46,130 nt of DNA from Prorocentrum cordatum. Lineage: Eukaryota; Sar; Dinophyceae; Prorocentrales; Prorocentraceae. Made by a program: the position numbers and the translations under genes. The stretch spans positions 135,001-181,130 of the forward strand of contig CAUYUJ010006280.1 of NCBI GenBank assembly GCA_963575745.1, given 5' to 3'. Positions 29,818 through 37,351 of the stretch are shown piece after piece. Each line of letters starts with the position of its first letter. The stretch's first letter is position 1. Under the pieces are notes generated by a model that did not search any database, had not been told where the DNA came from, and saw only the letters and a program-made list of their open reading frames with translations.

Positions 29818-29955
29818 AGGAGGGGAACAAAAACACAGTGAATCGACGATCCCCGGGAAGATATGGGAATAGGGGCAGTGGGGGGAGAAGACAAGAGCCC
29901 AGAAGATATGGGAAAACAGGGGGAATCTTTGTATTCGTGTGTCCTGGGGCCACTT
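29818..29955 (+). repeat. Dispersed repeat D, copy 3
   Basis: Block order as in the other copies: GGGGAACAAAAACACAGTGA, CGATCCCCGGGAAGATATGG, AGAGCCCAGAAGATATGGG and TATTCGTGTGTCCTGGGG. Confidence 0.65.
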
Positions 29956-30397
29956 TGAACATCGCCGTTCACCAACACCGCTGTCGGCGCGGCCCTGGTC
30001 GTACACATATTTCAAGGCGTACGGTGTTCTTGCCATTTTCTGCGTCCAGGGGCCCCCGCCGGGCCCTGGGCCCGTTCGAGAGCGATTCCGGATAGAAAGC
30101 TGGTCCTTGGTTAACCGATCCCCATCCCCATCCCCATCCCCATCCCTCCTCAATTCAGAGCCCCTCGATGAGGCCGATTTCGCCGCAGAGGAAGAAGCCG
30201 CCGAGTTTATGCAGCTGTAATCCCCACTCGCTGGCATGCCGCTCCCCTGTGAAGCACCCAGAGAGTGTTGCCCCGTGCGGGGTCTACCGAGAGTTTTGCC
30301 TCTCTGCGACGGGCCATAAATTTTTAGCTCTGACGATGAATCAAGTCATCTACTCTTAGCCCTAACGTCTACGGTAAAATCGCCATTCGAGACCCCC
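29956..30397. other. No gene recognised
   Basis: It contains a CCCCAT run (30120-30146). No motif or repeat partner was found for the remainder. Confidence 0.4.
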
Positions 30398-30535
30398 ACC
30401 AAATTACACCCCAGTTGGGGATGCACCCCTCGAAACCGAAGGGAGCGACCTCTGTCCCTATCGAGAGGGGCAGATCGGCCAGTGGGGCCCAGAACACGCC
30501 GCTGGGGATGGGGATCGGTCAAACGATGCTCAGCC
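30398..30535 (+). repeat. Dispersed repeat F, copy 2
   Basis: Same-orientation partner of 15325-15475: CACCCCTCGAAACCGAAGGG, ATCGGCCAGTGGGGCCCAGA and GGGATCGGTCAAACGATGC. Confidence 0.7.
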
Positions 30536-30628
30536 GAGCGTGATCGGAGCGGCCTCCAGCGAAGAGGACGATTGGACGGCGGCAGTTTTGGAGGCAAGGG
30601 ACAGGCTGGCGATGCTGGGCCAATCTTC

Positions 30629-30770
30629 CACCACCACCACCACCACCACCACCACCACCACCACCACCACCACCACCACCACCACCACCACCACCACCAC
30701 CACCACCCACCACCACCACCACCACCACCACCACCACCACCACCACCACCACACCACCACCCACCACAAC
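30629..30770 (+). repeat. (CAC)n microsatellite
   Basis: About 140 bp of CAC/ACC triplets. Frames through it read as runs of His, Thr or Pro. Confidence 0.98.
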
Positions 30771-30807
30771 CACCACAGGCAGGACGGGGGAGGAGGGAGG
30801 ATGTGGA

Positions 30808-31515
30808 CGTCCTCCTCCTCCTCCTCCCTCCTCCTCCTCCTTCTCCTCCTCCTCCTCATCCTCCTCCTCCTCCTCCTCCTCCTCCTCCGCCTACGTACGA
30901 ACATCGAAGAAGAGCAAACGCCGTAAACGCCAACTTTTGGCGCTTCGCGCGGATTTCTCGGACCCGCGCCTGCCCCCACCCCCCCCGTGATGGCTCGCAT
31001 CCCTTACCATTCTGTCGATTCGGTTCCGGAGCCTGAAAGTGGCCCACAGAAGGCTGATCTGCGCATTAGCGCCGCCGTCGTGAAGCTATCGTCGAGCTCT
31101 GGCTGCTGCAGTGGGCCTCGACCTTTTGGGGGGCGAGGAAAACAGCAACATGGTAAGGGAAGAGTCTGCTTACCCCCCCCCGGCGCCGCCTCCAGCGACG
31201 CCCCTGGCGCGCTCCCCGAGCAGCGGAGTGGGGTCCGGCGCGGATCCCAGCCATCCGCGCGGAGCGCCAACAGCTTAGGTTTGTGGCGTGTTCTCCTCTT
31301 CGACGCTCGTATAGGTAGGAAGGGGAGGAGGGGGAGGAGGAGGGGGAGGAGGAGGAGGAGGAGGAGGAGGAGGAGGAGGAGGAGTAGGAGGAGGAGGGGG
31401 AGGAGTAGGAGGAGGATGAAGAGGAGGAGGAGGAGGAGGAAGAGCAGGAGGGGAGGAGGAGGAGGAGGAGGAGGGGAGAGGAGGAGGAGGAGGAGGAGGA
31501 GGAGGAGGAGGAGGA
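30808..31515. mobile_element. Fold-back element P, copy 1, bounded by polypyrimidine and polypurine tracts
   Basis: The left arm is a CTC-triplet tract (30808-30892), then TACGAACATCGAAGAAGAGC and CTTTTGGCGCTTCGCGCGGA. The right arm mirrors it: ATCCGCGCGGAGCGCCAACA, then GTTCTCCTCTTCGACGCTCG and a GGA-triplet tract (31318-31515). About 230 bp of unmatched sequence lies between. The arms match element P2 at 40445. No transposase is present. Confidence 0.7.
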
Positions 31516-31699
31516 TTTGTTTGTCGCCTGGCGTCTTTTCATTCCTGTGTCTTCAGCTGGGATATGCGACGGCGCGGGCCGACGTCCCCAGCGTTTCCAG
31601 GGCCAGCAGCGCCGGGCGGTGGCGGCGCCGCGGAAGGCGGCCGCCACACGGTCGGGGGCGGGTGCCACAGGCTGGCGGTTCAAAGATTCGGCTCGACGT

Positions 31700-31790
31700 A
31701 GGTCGGGCGTAAATCCCCTACAGGGGGATTGTCGACAAAACATATCCCAGAAATGCCCCCAAATGGCCAGAACATGCCTCGTGATGGCTC
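31700..31790 (+). mobile_element. Left terminus of the TIR element family (partial)
   Basis: AGGTCGGGCGTAAATCCCCT, ACAGGGGGATTGTCGACAAA, with the CCCCTACAGGGGG palindrome. It is followed by CATATCCCAGAAATGCCCCC, which resembles CATATCCCAAAAAGG in the copy at 11290. No right end can be paired with confidence. Confidence 0.65.
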
Positions 31791-31888
31791 GCACACGGTC
31801 GGGGCCGGGTGCCGGGGAAGGCGGCCGCCACGGTCGGAGGGCGGGTTCCACGGGTCGGTTATGCGCAGGAGTGGCCCTGGGTAAGTGT

Positions 31889-32101
31889 TCTGGACGCCCG
31901 AAAGGGGTACGGAAAGAATGGGCACGATGCCCGGCAGCAGTGCCTGCTCGTTTTGAGCAGGACTCGCTGTTCGCGCAGCCGCGGCCCGTGTCCATTCGAG
32001 ACAGGAGGCAGCCTGCCCAACAGCGGCCGCTGTTGGTTTGGGACAACATTTGTTGTTGGGCACTGCACCCATTCTTTCCGTGCCCATTTCGGGCGTCCAG
32101 A
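31889..32101. mobile_element. MITE family N, copy 1
   Basis: TCTGGACGCCCGAAAGGGGT (31889) is matched by the complement of ACCCATTCTTTCCGTGCCC, then ATTTCGGGCGTCCAGA, ending at 32101. The inverted termini are about 45-50 bp with a few mismatches. The core includes TTTTGAGCAGGACTCGCTG and GCGGCCGCTGTTGGTTTGGG. Related copies lie at 35679 and 40124. Non-coding. Confidence 0.85.
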
Positions 32102-32232
32102 AGAGTGACCTTTGGTGCGCGGCTTTTTGGGGGGCCGCGGGGGGACCAAATCTGGGCGCGCATCCAGCTGCTACTGCTTCGTTTCCAGCCATCTGGGGAC
32201 CCATCTATGCCCGCACCAAAGGTCACTCCTGC
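32102..32232. repeat. Small fold-back abutting N1
   Basis: GAGTGACCTTTGGTGCG (from 32103) is matched inverted by CGCACCAAAGGTCACTC (about 32213-32229). A further AAAGGTCACTC follows at 32236. Confidence 0.7.
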
Positions 32233-32315
32233 GAAAGGTCACTCTTACTTCTAGTCGACACAGGTCGGCGGTTTGAATATGGGGGCCCGAGGGATGGGCT
32301 CCTGAGGTTAAGTGT

Positions 32316-33962
32316 AAGTCGGTCGTGTCCCTTCACAGGAGGAAACTTAAACAAATCGTCGGGTGCGGTTCTTCGATTATGTTTTTCCCAACCCTCCTAT
32401 GGTTGGGTACTCGTTTTGAATAGAGCAGTGTGGTCGCCCCGTCCTCCTCCTCCTCCTCCTCCTCCTCCTCCTTGTCCTCCTCCTCCCCCCTCCTCCTCTC
32501 CTCCTCTCCTGTTTCCTGTGTTCCCCTCTCCTCTTCTCTCGTGCCGTCGGTCTTCGATCTGCGCAACTGTCGCCACTTTGGTGGGCTCCTGGGAGGCCCA
32601 GCGGAGGTACGTCCCACGCGGACCACCTCGAGACCTCGCGGCGTCCTGGGGGCTGCGATCTGCGCAACTGACCCCACTTTCGTGGGCTCCTGGGAAGCCC
32701 AGCGGAGGTACGTCCCACGCGGACCACCTCGAGACCTCGCGGCGCCCTGGGGGGCTGCGATGTTTGCAATTGTCGCCACTTTCGAAGGCTCCTGGAAGGC
32801 ACAGCGGAGGTACGTCCCACGAAGACCACCTCGAGACCTCGCGGCGCCCTGGGGGGGGGGGACGGGGTTCTGCGCAGCTGTCGCCACTTTCGTGGGCTCC
32901 TGGGAGGCCCAGCGGAGGCACGTCCCACGCGGACCATCTTGAGATCTCGCGGCGCCCTGGGGGGCTGCGATCTGCGCAGTTGTCGCCACTTTCGTGGGCT
33001 CCTGGGAGGCCCAGCGGAAGTACTCGAGACCTCGCGGCGCCCTGGGGGGCTGCGATCTGTGCAAGTGTCGCCGATTTCGTGGGCTGCTGGGAGGCCCAGC
33101 AGAAGTACGTCCCACGCGGACCACCTCGAGACCTCGCGGCGCCCTGGGGGGCTGCGATCTGAGCAACTGTCGCCACTTTCGTGGGCTCATGGGAGGCCCA
33201 GCGGAAGTACGTCCCACGCGGACCACCTCGAGACCTCGCGGCGCCCGGGGGGGCTGCGATCTGTGCAAGTGTCGCCACTTTCGTGGGCTCCTGGGAGGCC
33301 CAGCGGAGGCACATCCCACGCGGACCATCTCGAGATCTCGCGGCGCCCTGGGGGGCTGCGATCTGCGCAGTTGTCGCCACTTTCGTGGGCTCCTGGGAGG
33401 CCCAGCGAAGGTACGTCCCACGCGGACCACCTCGAGACCTCGCGGTGCCCTGGGGGGCTGCGATCTGCGCAGTTGTCGCCACTTTCGTGGGCTCCTGGGA
33501 GGCCCAGCGGAAGTACGTCCCACGCGGACCACCTCGAGACCTCGCGGCGCCTTGAGGGGGCTGCGATCTGAGCAACTGTCGCCACTTTCGTGGGCTCCTG
33601 GGAGGCCCAGCGGAAGTACGTCCCACGCGGACCACCTCGAGACCTCGCGGTGCCCTGGGGGGGCTGCGATATGCGCAGCTGTCGCCACTTTCGTGGGCTC
33701 CTGGGAGGCCCAGCAGAGGTACGTCTTACGCGTTGCCGCTGCTCTTCTTGCTGCGCTCGTCTGATTTCACTGCTGGGTGCTCTTCTTCCGCACTGCGGGT
33801 TTTTCAGCATGCCCGTCAGCATTGAGTGGTCCTGGGTGTAATCACCACATGTATAGAAAGGGTTGGGTACGTTGCGAGGTAATTGTTGATCCTTGTGGGA
33901 GATGTTTTGACTCTATCTCATTGTTCGTCCAAGATCCCCCTGCAGGAGGACATGCCCGACCT
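32316..33962. mobile_element. TIR element E6 carrying a 102-bp tandem array
   Basis: The left outer end is AAGTCGGTCGTGTCCCTTCA, CAGGAGGA (32316). The right outer end is TTGTTCGTCCAAGATCCCCC, TGCAGGAGGACATGCCCGAC, ending at 33960. The head is CCCAACCCTCCTATGGTTGG, GTACTCGTTTTGAA (32387-32424), then a CCT-triplet tract, then twelve 102-bp repeats, then a unique tail (33735-33915). The ends and head match E3 and E4, but the array is unrelated to the 77-bp satellite. No transposase. Confidence 0.7.
32555..33735 (+). repeat. 102-bp tandem array, 12 copies
   Basis: TCGCCACTTTCGTGGGCTCC recurs at 32570, 32671 (variant), 32773, 32881, 32983, 33068 (variant), 33170, 33272, 33374, 33476, 33579 and 33682. 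Most steps are 102-103 bp; one is 85 (internal deletion) and one 108. Because 102 is 34 codons, 34-residue repeats appear in frames on both strands, some over 400 codons long. Variable G-run length between units would shift the frame, so coding is unlikely. Confidence 0.95.
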
Positions 33963-34149
33963 GAGGTCATTTCGGGTACGTTCCTCTGCAATAGGAAGAT
34001 AAACACAAGTAGTCTGGGGACGATGTTCCCCAACCATGCTGTGGTGTTTGGTCCTCGTTTTGAAGAAACAGCGCCCCGCGTTCCTCCTCCTTCTCCCGCT
34101 GCCCCCCCTCCCTCCTCTCCCTCCTCCTCCTCCTTCTCGTCCCCCTCTC

Positions 34150-34175
34150 ATCATCATGATGATCATCACCATCAC

Positions 34176-34222
<47 letters not shown>

Positions 34223-34320
34223 GCATCATCATCATCATCATCATCATCAGCATCATTATCATTATCATCATCATCATCATCATCATCACCAGCATCATCA
34301 TCATCAACAGCATCAGCAGC

Positions 34321-34352
<32 letters not shown>

Positions 34353-34358
34353 CATCAA

Positions 34359-34394
<36 letters not shown>

Positions 34395-34395
34395 T
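34150..34395 (+). repeat. (CAT)n microsatellite
   Basis: About 245 bp of CAT triplets with sporadic CAG or CAC. Frames through it read as runs of His, Ile/Ser or Met. Confidence 0.97.
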
Positions 34396-34539
34396 TCAGC
34401 ATCATCATCGTCATCATCATCAAACTCGCCACCGTCGTCTTAATCACCATCGTCATCACCATTACGGCCGTCATCATCACCGTCATCGTCATCGTTCCCC
34501 GCCCCTTCCTGCACGCCCTCACACGGTTCGTGGCCCCAT

Positions 34540-34555
34540 AAAGGGGCTCCACCGA
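34540..34555 (+). repeat. Left copy of the direct repeat flanking the retroposed gene
   Basis: AAAGGGGCTCCACCGA is repeated at 36673-36688. It lies within a satellite monomer (after TTCGTGGCCCCAT) and directly abuts the spliced-leader relict. Confidence 0.8.
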
Positions 34556-34576
34556 CCGTAGCCATTTTCGCTCAAG
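34555..34576 (+). other. Relict dinoflagellate spliced-leader sequence
   Basis: ACCGTAGCCATTTT followed by CGCTCAAG matches the 22-nt dinoflagellate trans-spliced leader at 21 of 22 positions, with C for G at position 15. Spliced leaders are added to mRNAs after transcription, so a genomic copy in front of a gene is the mark of a reverse-transcribed mRNA. TTTTCGCT is repeated immediately after it (34577-34584) and may be a trace of a second, truncated leader. The leader consensus was recalled, not looked up. Confidence 0.88.
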
Positions 34577-34668
34577 TTTTCGCTGAATCCAGTAAGTTGC
34601 TGTGCTGCTTACTCGCCCAACAGTGTAGGAAGGCCCGTCAGACTGACAGTGAGTTGCTTTGCGCAAAG

Positions 34669-35667
34669 ATGGCCGGCTTCACCATGGTCCGCTCTCAGTC
34701 AATGATGATCAGTGACGAGGCGTTGGGTTCTATAGGCGAAGCGTTCGACAGCCGGCATTTCCGCGCCGCGCTCGCGGAAAGGCTTAACGTACTGGATGCG
34801 GTGAGCATCGACAGCAGAGAGAAGCTCGGCGTGCACGTGAGCGGTTTTACTTTGGCGATTTGCGCTGGAATGGTCAACGCTGTGGCATTTGCGAAGTTCG
34901 CATACTACGTCAGCCACGTCTCTGGCTCTTCCACGGCGATCGGGCTTCGTTCATTTGACCTGCAAGACGGGGATGTCGACACCCCAGCGTTGCTCGTCCT
35001 TGACTTCATTGTCGGATCGATATTGTGCGGCTTGCTCATTCCCAAGGCGACTCTCAAAATCGGCACGGCGCCCTACTCGACCGCCCTCATGATGCTCGCG
35101 TTCATCATGGCCATGCCGATCTTCCTGTCTGGTTACGGCAAGCTTGGTGCGCACCTTCTGGCCCTCGGTTGCGGCCTCCAGAACGGACTCTGCTCGTCTT
35201 GGAGCGGCAACGTCATCCGCACGACCCACATGACGGGGACGGGCACGGACCTCGGCCTGGCTGCGGGCCGAACCATCTCCAGATTTCTGAAGAAGCGCCT
35301 GTCCTTCAGCAATTATGCGCCTGATGACTTGGAGGAGCACACCGCGGACAGAAACAAGGTGGTTCTCATGACTCTCCTGCTTGTCGGATTCATCGGAGGC
35401 GCACTCGTGGGCACTATCTCGTACAATGCACTCGAGCTTTTCACGCTTCTCATGCCCTCGGCCCTCTACTGCTGCCTCGCGGTCGCTCACGCCCTCTACG
35501 TCCACTCTCAGAAGGAGACGATCAAGGAGTCGCGGGCCCTGGAGGCGCAGTTTGAGCGGCAGCTGAGCGGCGCCAGCGAGGGCTTCCAGCGGATGAAGAG
35601 CGGAGATAGCAAGCACTCCAAGCTCCGTGGCATCCAGGAGGAGGACTCGGCCCTGGCCGCGGCGTAG
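34669..35667 (+). CDS. DUF1275/YoaK-like six-TM membrane protein, intronless retrogene
   Basis: A 332-residue membrane protein. The first ATG after the leader relict is at 34669, in good context (A at -3, G at +4), leaving a 92-nt 5' leader. About 50 N-terminal residues precede the membrane part. Predicted membrane segments lie near residues 57-80, 106-127, 134-152, 157-172, 233-253 and 257-279, followed by a charged tail of about 50 residues. Family signs are CAGMVNAVAFAKFAYYVSHV, SGSSTAIG near the first segment and ALGCGLQNGLC, then TTHMTGTGTDLG in the middle. These match the GxxDAxxF..FxSHxTGN and GxQN..TTxxTG blocks of bacterial YoaK/DUF1275 proteins. The biochemical role of that family is not established. 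The frame is intact, has no introns and carries the marks of retroposition, so it is likely a functional or recent copy of a parent gene elsewhere. Confidence 0.93.
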   Translation: MAGFTMVRSQSMMISDEALGSIGEAFDSRHFRAALAERLNVLDAVSIDSREKLGVHVSGFTLAICAGMVNAVAFAKFAYYVSHVSGSSTAIGLRSFDLQDGDVDTPALLVLDFIVGSILCGLLIPKATLKIGTAPYSTALMMLAFIMAMPIFLSGYGKLGAHLLALGCGLQNGLCSSWSGNVIRTTHMTGTGTDLGLAAGRTISRFLKKRLSFSNYAPDDLEEHTADRNKVVLMTLLLVGFIGGALVGTISYNALELFTLLMPSALYCCLAVAHALYVHSQKETIKESRALEAQFERQLSGASEGFQRMKSGDSKHSKLRGIQEEDSALAAA

Positions 35668-35678
35668 TGAACTCAGTT

Positions 35679-35892
35679 TGGATCGGTCTGAGAGGGTATG
35701 TACAGAATGGGGACCAAGACCGACAGCAGCCCTGCTCATTTTGAACAGGACTCGCTGTCTGTGTCGCCAGTGGTGTTGCCCACTTGAGACCAAAAGTCGT
35801 CTGCCGAAGAGCGGCCGCTGCCGGTCTGGGACAGCATCTGTTGCTGGGCGTCGCACCCGTCTTTTCCTTGCCCAGTTCGGAGACGTGGATCC
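35679..35892. mobile_element. MITE family N, copy 2, in the 3' region of the retrogene
   Basis: The diverged ends TTGGATCGGTCTGAGAGGGT and GCCCAGTTCGGAGACGTGGATCC are near inverted copies. The core TTTTGAACAGGACTCGCTGT, AGCGGCCGCTGCCGGTCTGG matches N1 and N3. It begins 12 bp after the stop codon, so it either travelled inside the mRNA or inserted after retroposition. Confidence 0.7.
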
Positions 35893-36668
35893 GTGGGCAC
35901 GCCTCTTCACCGCCGCCTGCCGCCTCCCTCTCCCGCGCTCCCTGTCGGGCCTCCGGCTGGGCGCGCGGGGTGGATTCTCCAAGGCGGCCGCGGCGCAGCA
36001 AGGGGCTTCTTGGGCAGGACAGGTGCCCTGGTGGGATGGTCGGGGCGGGAGGGGATCTGTGGTGGGGGCGGAGGTGGTGGGTGCAGGGGGACTTTCAGAT
36101 TCTCAAGTTTATAGATCGTGAGCCTGTGCCTCTTCCCGCCCGCGAGGGTCCGATGGATCTCGGCCCAGCCAGTTTTCTCGGGGCCTCGCGCACGTTCGTC
36201 CCGACTGCGCGGGAGCCTTTTCAAGCTGCCTCTGCCAGTGGATGTCGAGGGGGGGGGATTGGCGAAGCTTGCGTGGGCGGTGGTGGCGGGGGGCGATGTG
36301 ACTGTGGAGACGTCGCGCATTCCTGGCATGAGGAGCCCCACAGATGGGCGCGCAGTGAATCTGAAGCCGAGCTGCTCTTGCCCCGTTGGCATTGGTTGGC
36401 GCTGGCATTGGCATTGGAAAGACGGCCAGACCTGCTCAGTTGCACGATTGCGCGAGTACAGTTGTAGCTGCCCTCTCGCGCGCTAGTAGGGGTGCCTTCG
36501 GTGTGCCATCCGCCAGCGAGAGGGCGTCGATGTGAGCATGTATGTCGTGCTTCAGATTGGCATAGCCGTTCGGCTTACTTCTTCGCACGCGTGCCCTTCC
36601 TCACTGCTTGGCTTATTCTGGCGGCGAGTTCGGCGCATGGCTTGCGTATCGGTGCAATGCGAACACAC
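35893..36668 (+). other. Presumed 3' untranslated part of the retroposed unit
   Basis: No protein motif is visible, although several frames are open. It includes GT- and G-rich stretches (36050-36090, 36240-36300) and ends before the A-tract at 36669. Dinoflagellate mRNAs generally lack AATAAA, and none is seen here. Confidence 0.5.
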
Positions 36669-36672
36669 AAAA

Positions 36673-36688
36673 AAAGGGGCTCCACCGA
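36673..36688 (+). repeat. Right copy of the direct repeat flanking the retroposed gene
   Basis: AAAGGGGCTCCACCGA, identical to 34540-34555. Its first three A residues may belong to the A-tract; GGGGCTCCACCGA (13 bp) is the part independent of the tail. Confidence 0.8.
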
Positions 36689-37222
36689 GGGCCCCGGCAG
36701 CAGGGTTCGCATGCGGTTCCCCGCCCACCGCGCGTCCATTTCGGCACACCTTTCACACGGGGGAGCTCTACCCAGGGCCCCGGCAGCAGGGTTCGTATGC
36801 GGTTCCCCGCCCTTCGCGCGTCTATTTCGGCACACCCCGCACACAGTTTGTGGCCCCATAGGGAGCTCCGCCCAAGGCCCCGGTGGCAGTGTTCGCGTGC
36901 GGTTCCCTGCCCACCGGGCGTCCATTTCGGCACACCCCTCACACGGTGCGTGGCCCCATATGGAGCTCCACCGAAGGCCCCAGCAGCAGGGTTCGCATGC
37001 GGTTTCTCGCCCACCCCAGGACCATTTCGGCACACCCTTCTCACGGTTCGTGGCCTCACAGGGAGCTCCACCGAAGGCCCCAGTGGCAAGGGTCGCATGC
37101 GGTTCCCTGCTCACAACGCGTCCATTTCGGAACACCCCTCACACGGTTCGTGGCCCCATATGGAGCTCCACCGGGGGCCCCGGCAGCAGGGTTCGCATGC
37201 GGTTCCCCGCCCACCGAATTTG
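36676..37222 (-). repeat. Satellite array of E3, ~98-bp monomers
   Basis: ATTTCGGCACACC recurs at about 36738, 36828, 36927, 37025 and 37125, a step of 90-100 bp. It alternates with GGAGCTCCACCGAAGGCCCC and GTTCGCATGCGGTTCC, the complement of the 77-bp satellite. The extra TCCATTTCGGCACACCCCTC segment makes this monomer longer than those of E1 and E2. Confidence 0.9.
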
Positions 37223-37351
37223 CGGCTCCCCGCCTAGTACAGCGTCACGGAAGACGATACCCACAATTGCGGTTTTCACAATTGCATATGAGATATGGTT
37301 GGTTTTTCGCCAGGCTAAGTTTGTTATGTTCGATGTAGTTTGAATGCGTTT

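Larger units (their letters stand above)
34556..36675 (+). mobile_element. Retroposed mRNA unit (leader relict to A-tract)
   Basis: The unit begins with the spliced-leader relict, contains the intronless gene and about 1 kb of 3' sequence, and ends in CACACAAAAAAA at 36664-36675. AAAGGGGCTCCACCGA flanks both sides (34540-34555 and 36673-36688). Removing the unit and one direct repeat restores a continuous satellite monomer (..GTGGCCCCATAAAGGGGCTC / CACCGAGGGCCCCGGCAGCA..). This is what LINE-mediated insertion of an mRNA would leave. The A-tract is only seven bases and may overlap the direct repeat. Confidence 0.8.
34029..37303 (-). mobile_element. Satellite-carrying core E3, split by the retroposed gene
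   Basis: The head CCCAACCATGCTGTGGTGTT, TGGTCCTCGTTTTGAAG lies at 34029-34068. It is followed by a CTC-rich tract, a (CAT)n tract, part of one satellite monomer (to 34555), the inserted gene (34556-36672), the rest of the array (36676-37222), and the tail ACAATTGCATATGAGATATGG (ATGGTTGG at 37295). In the opposite orientation this is the same layout as E5. Confidence 0.7.

Noticed and set aside
30540-31036. Polyhistidine or polythreonine protein
   Set aside because: It runs through a pure CAC-triplet microsatellite and then a CTC tract that belongs to a fold-back element.
34597-34668. Upstream in-frame extension of the DUF1275-like gene (24 codons)
   Set aside because: It would start at TTG and lies in the expected 5' untranslated part after the leader relict. 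The ATG at 34669 has better context and precedes the conserved part.
35838-36480. Additional genes in the 3' part of the retroposed unit
   Set aside because: Several short frames are open on both strands, none with a motif. The position fits 3' untranslated sequence.
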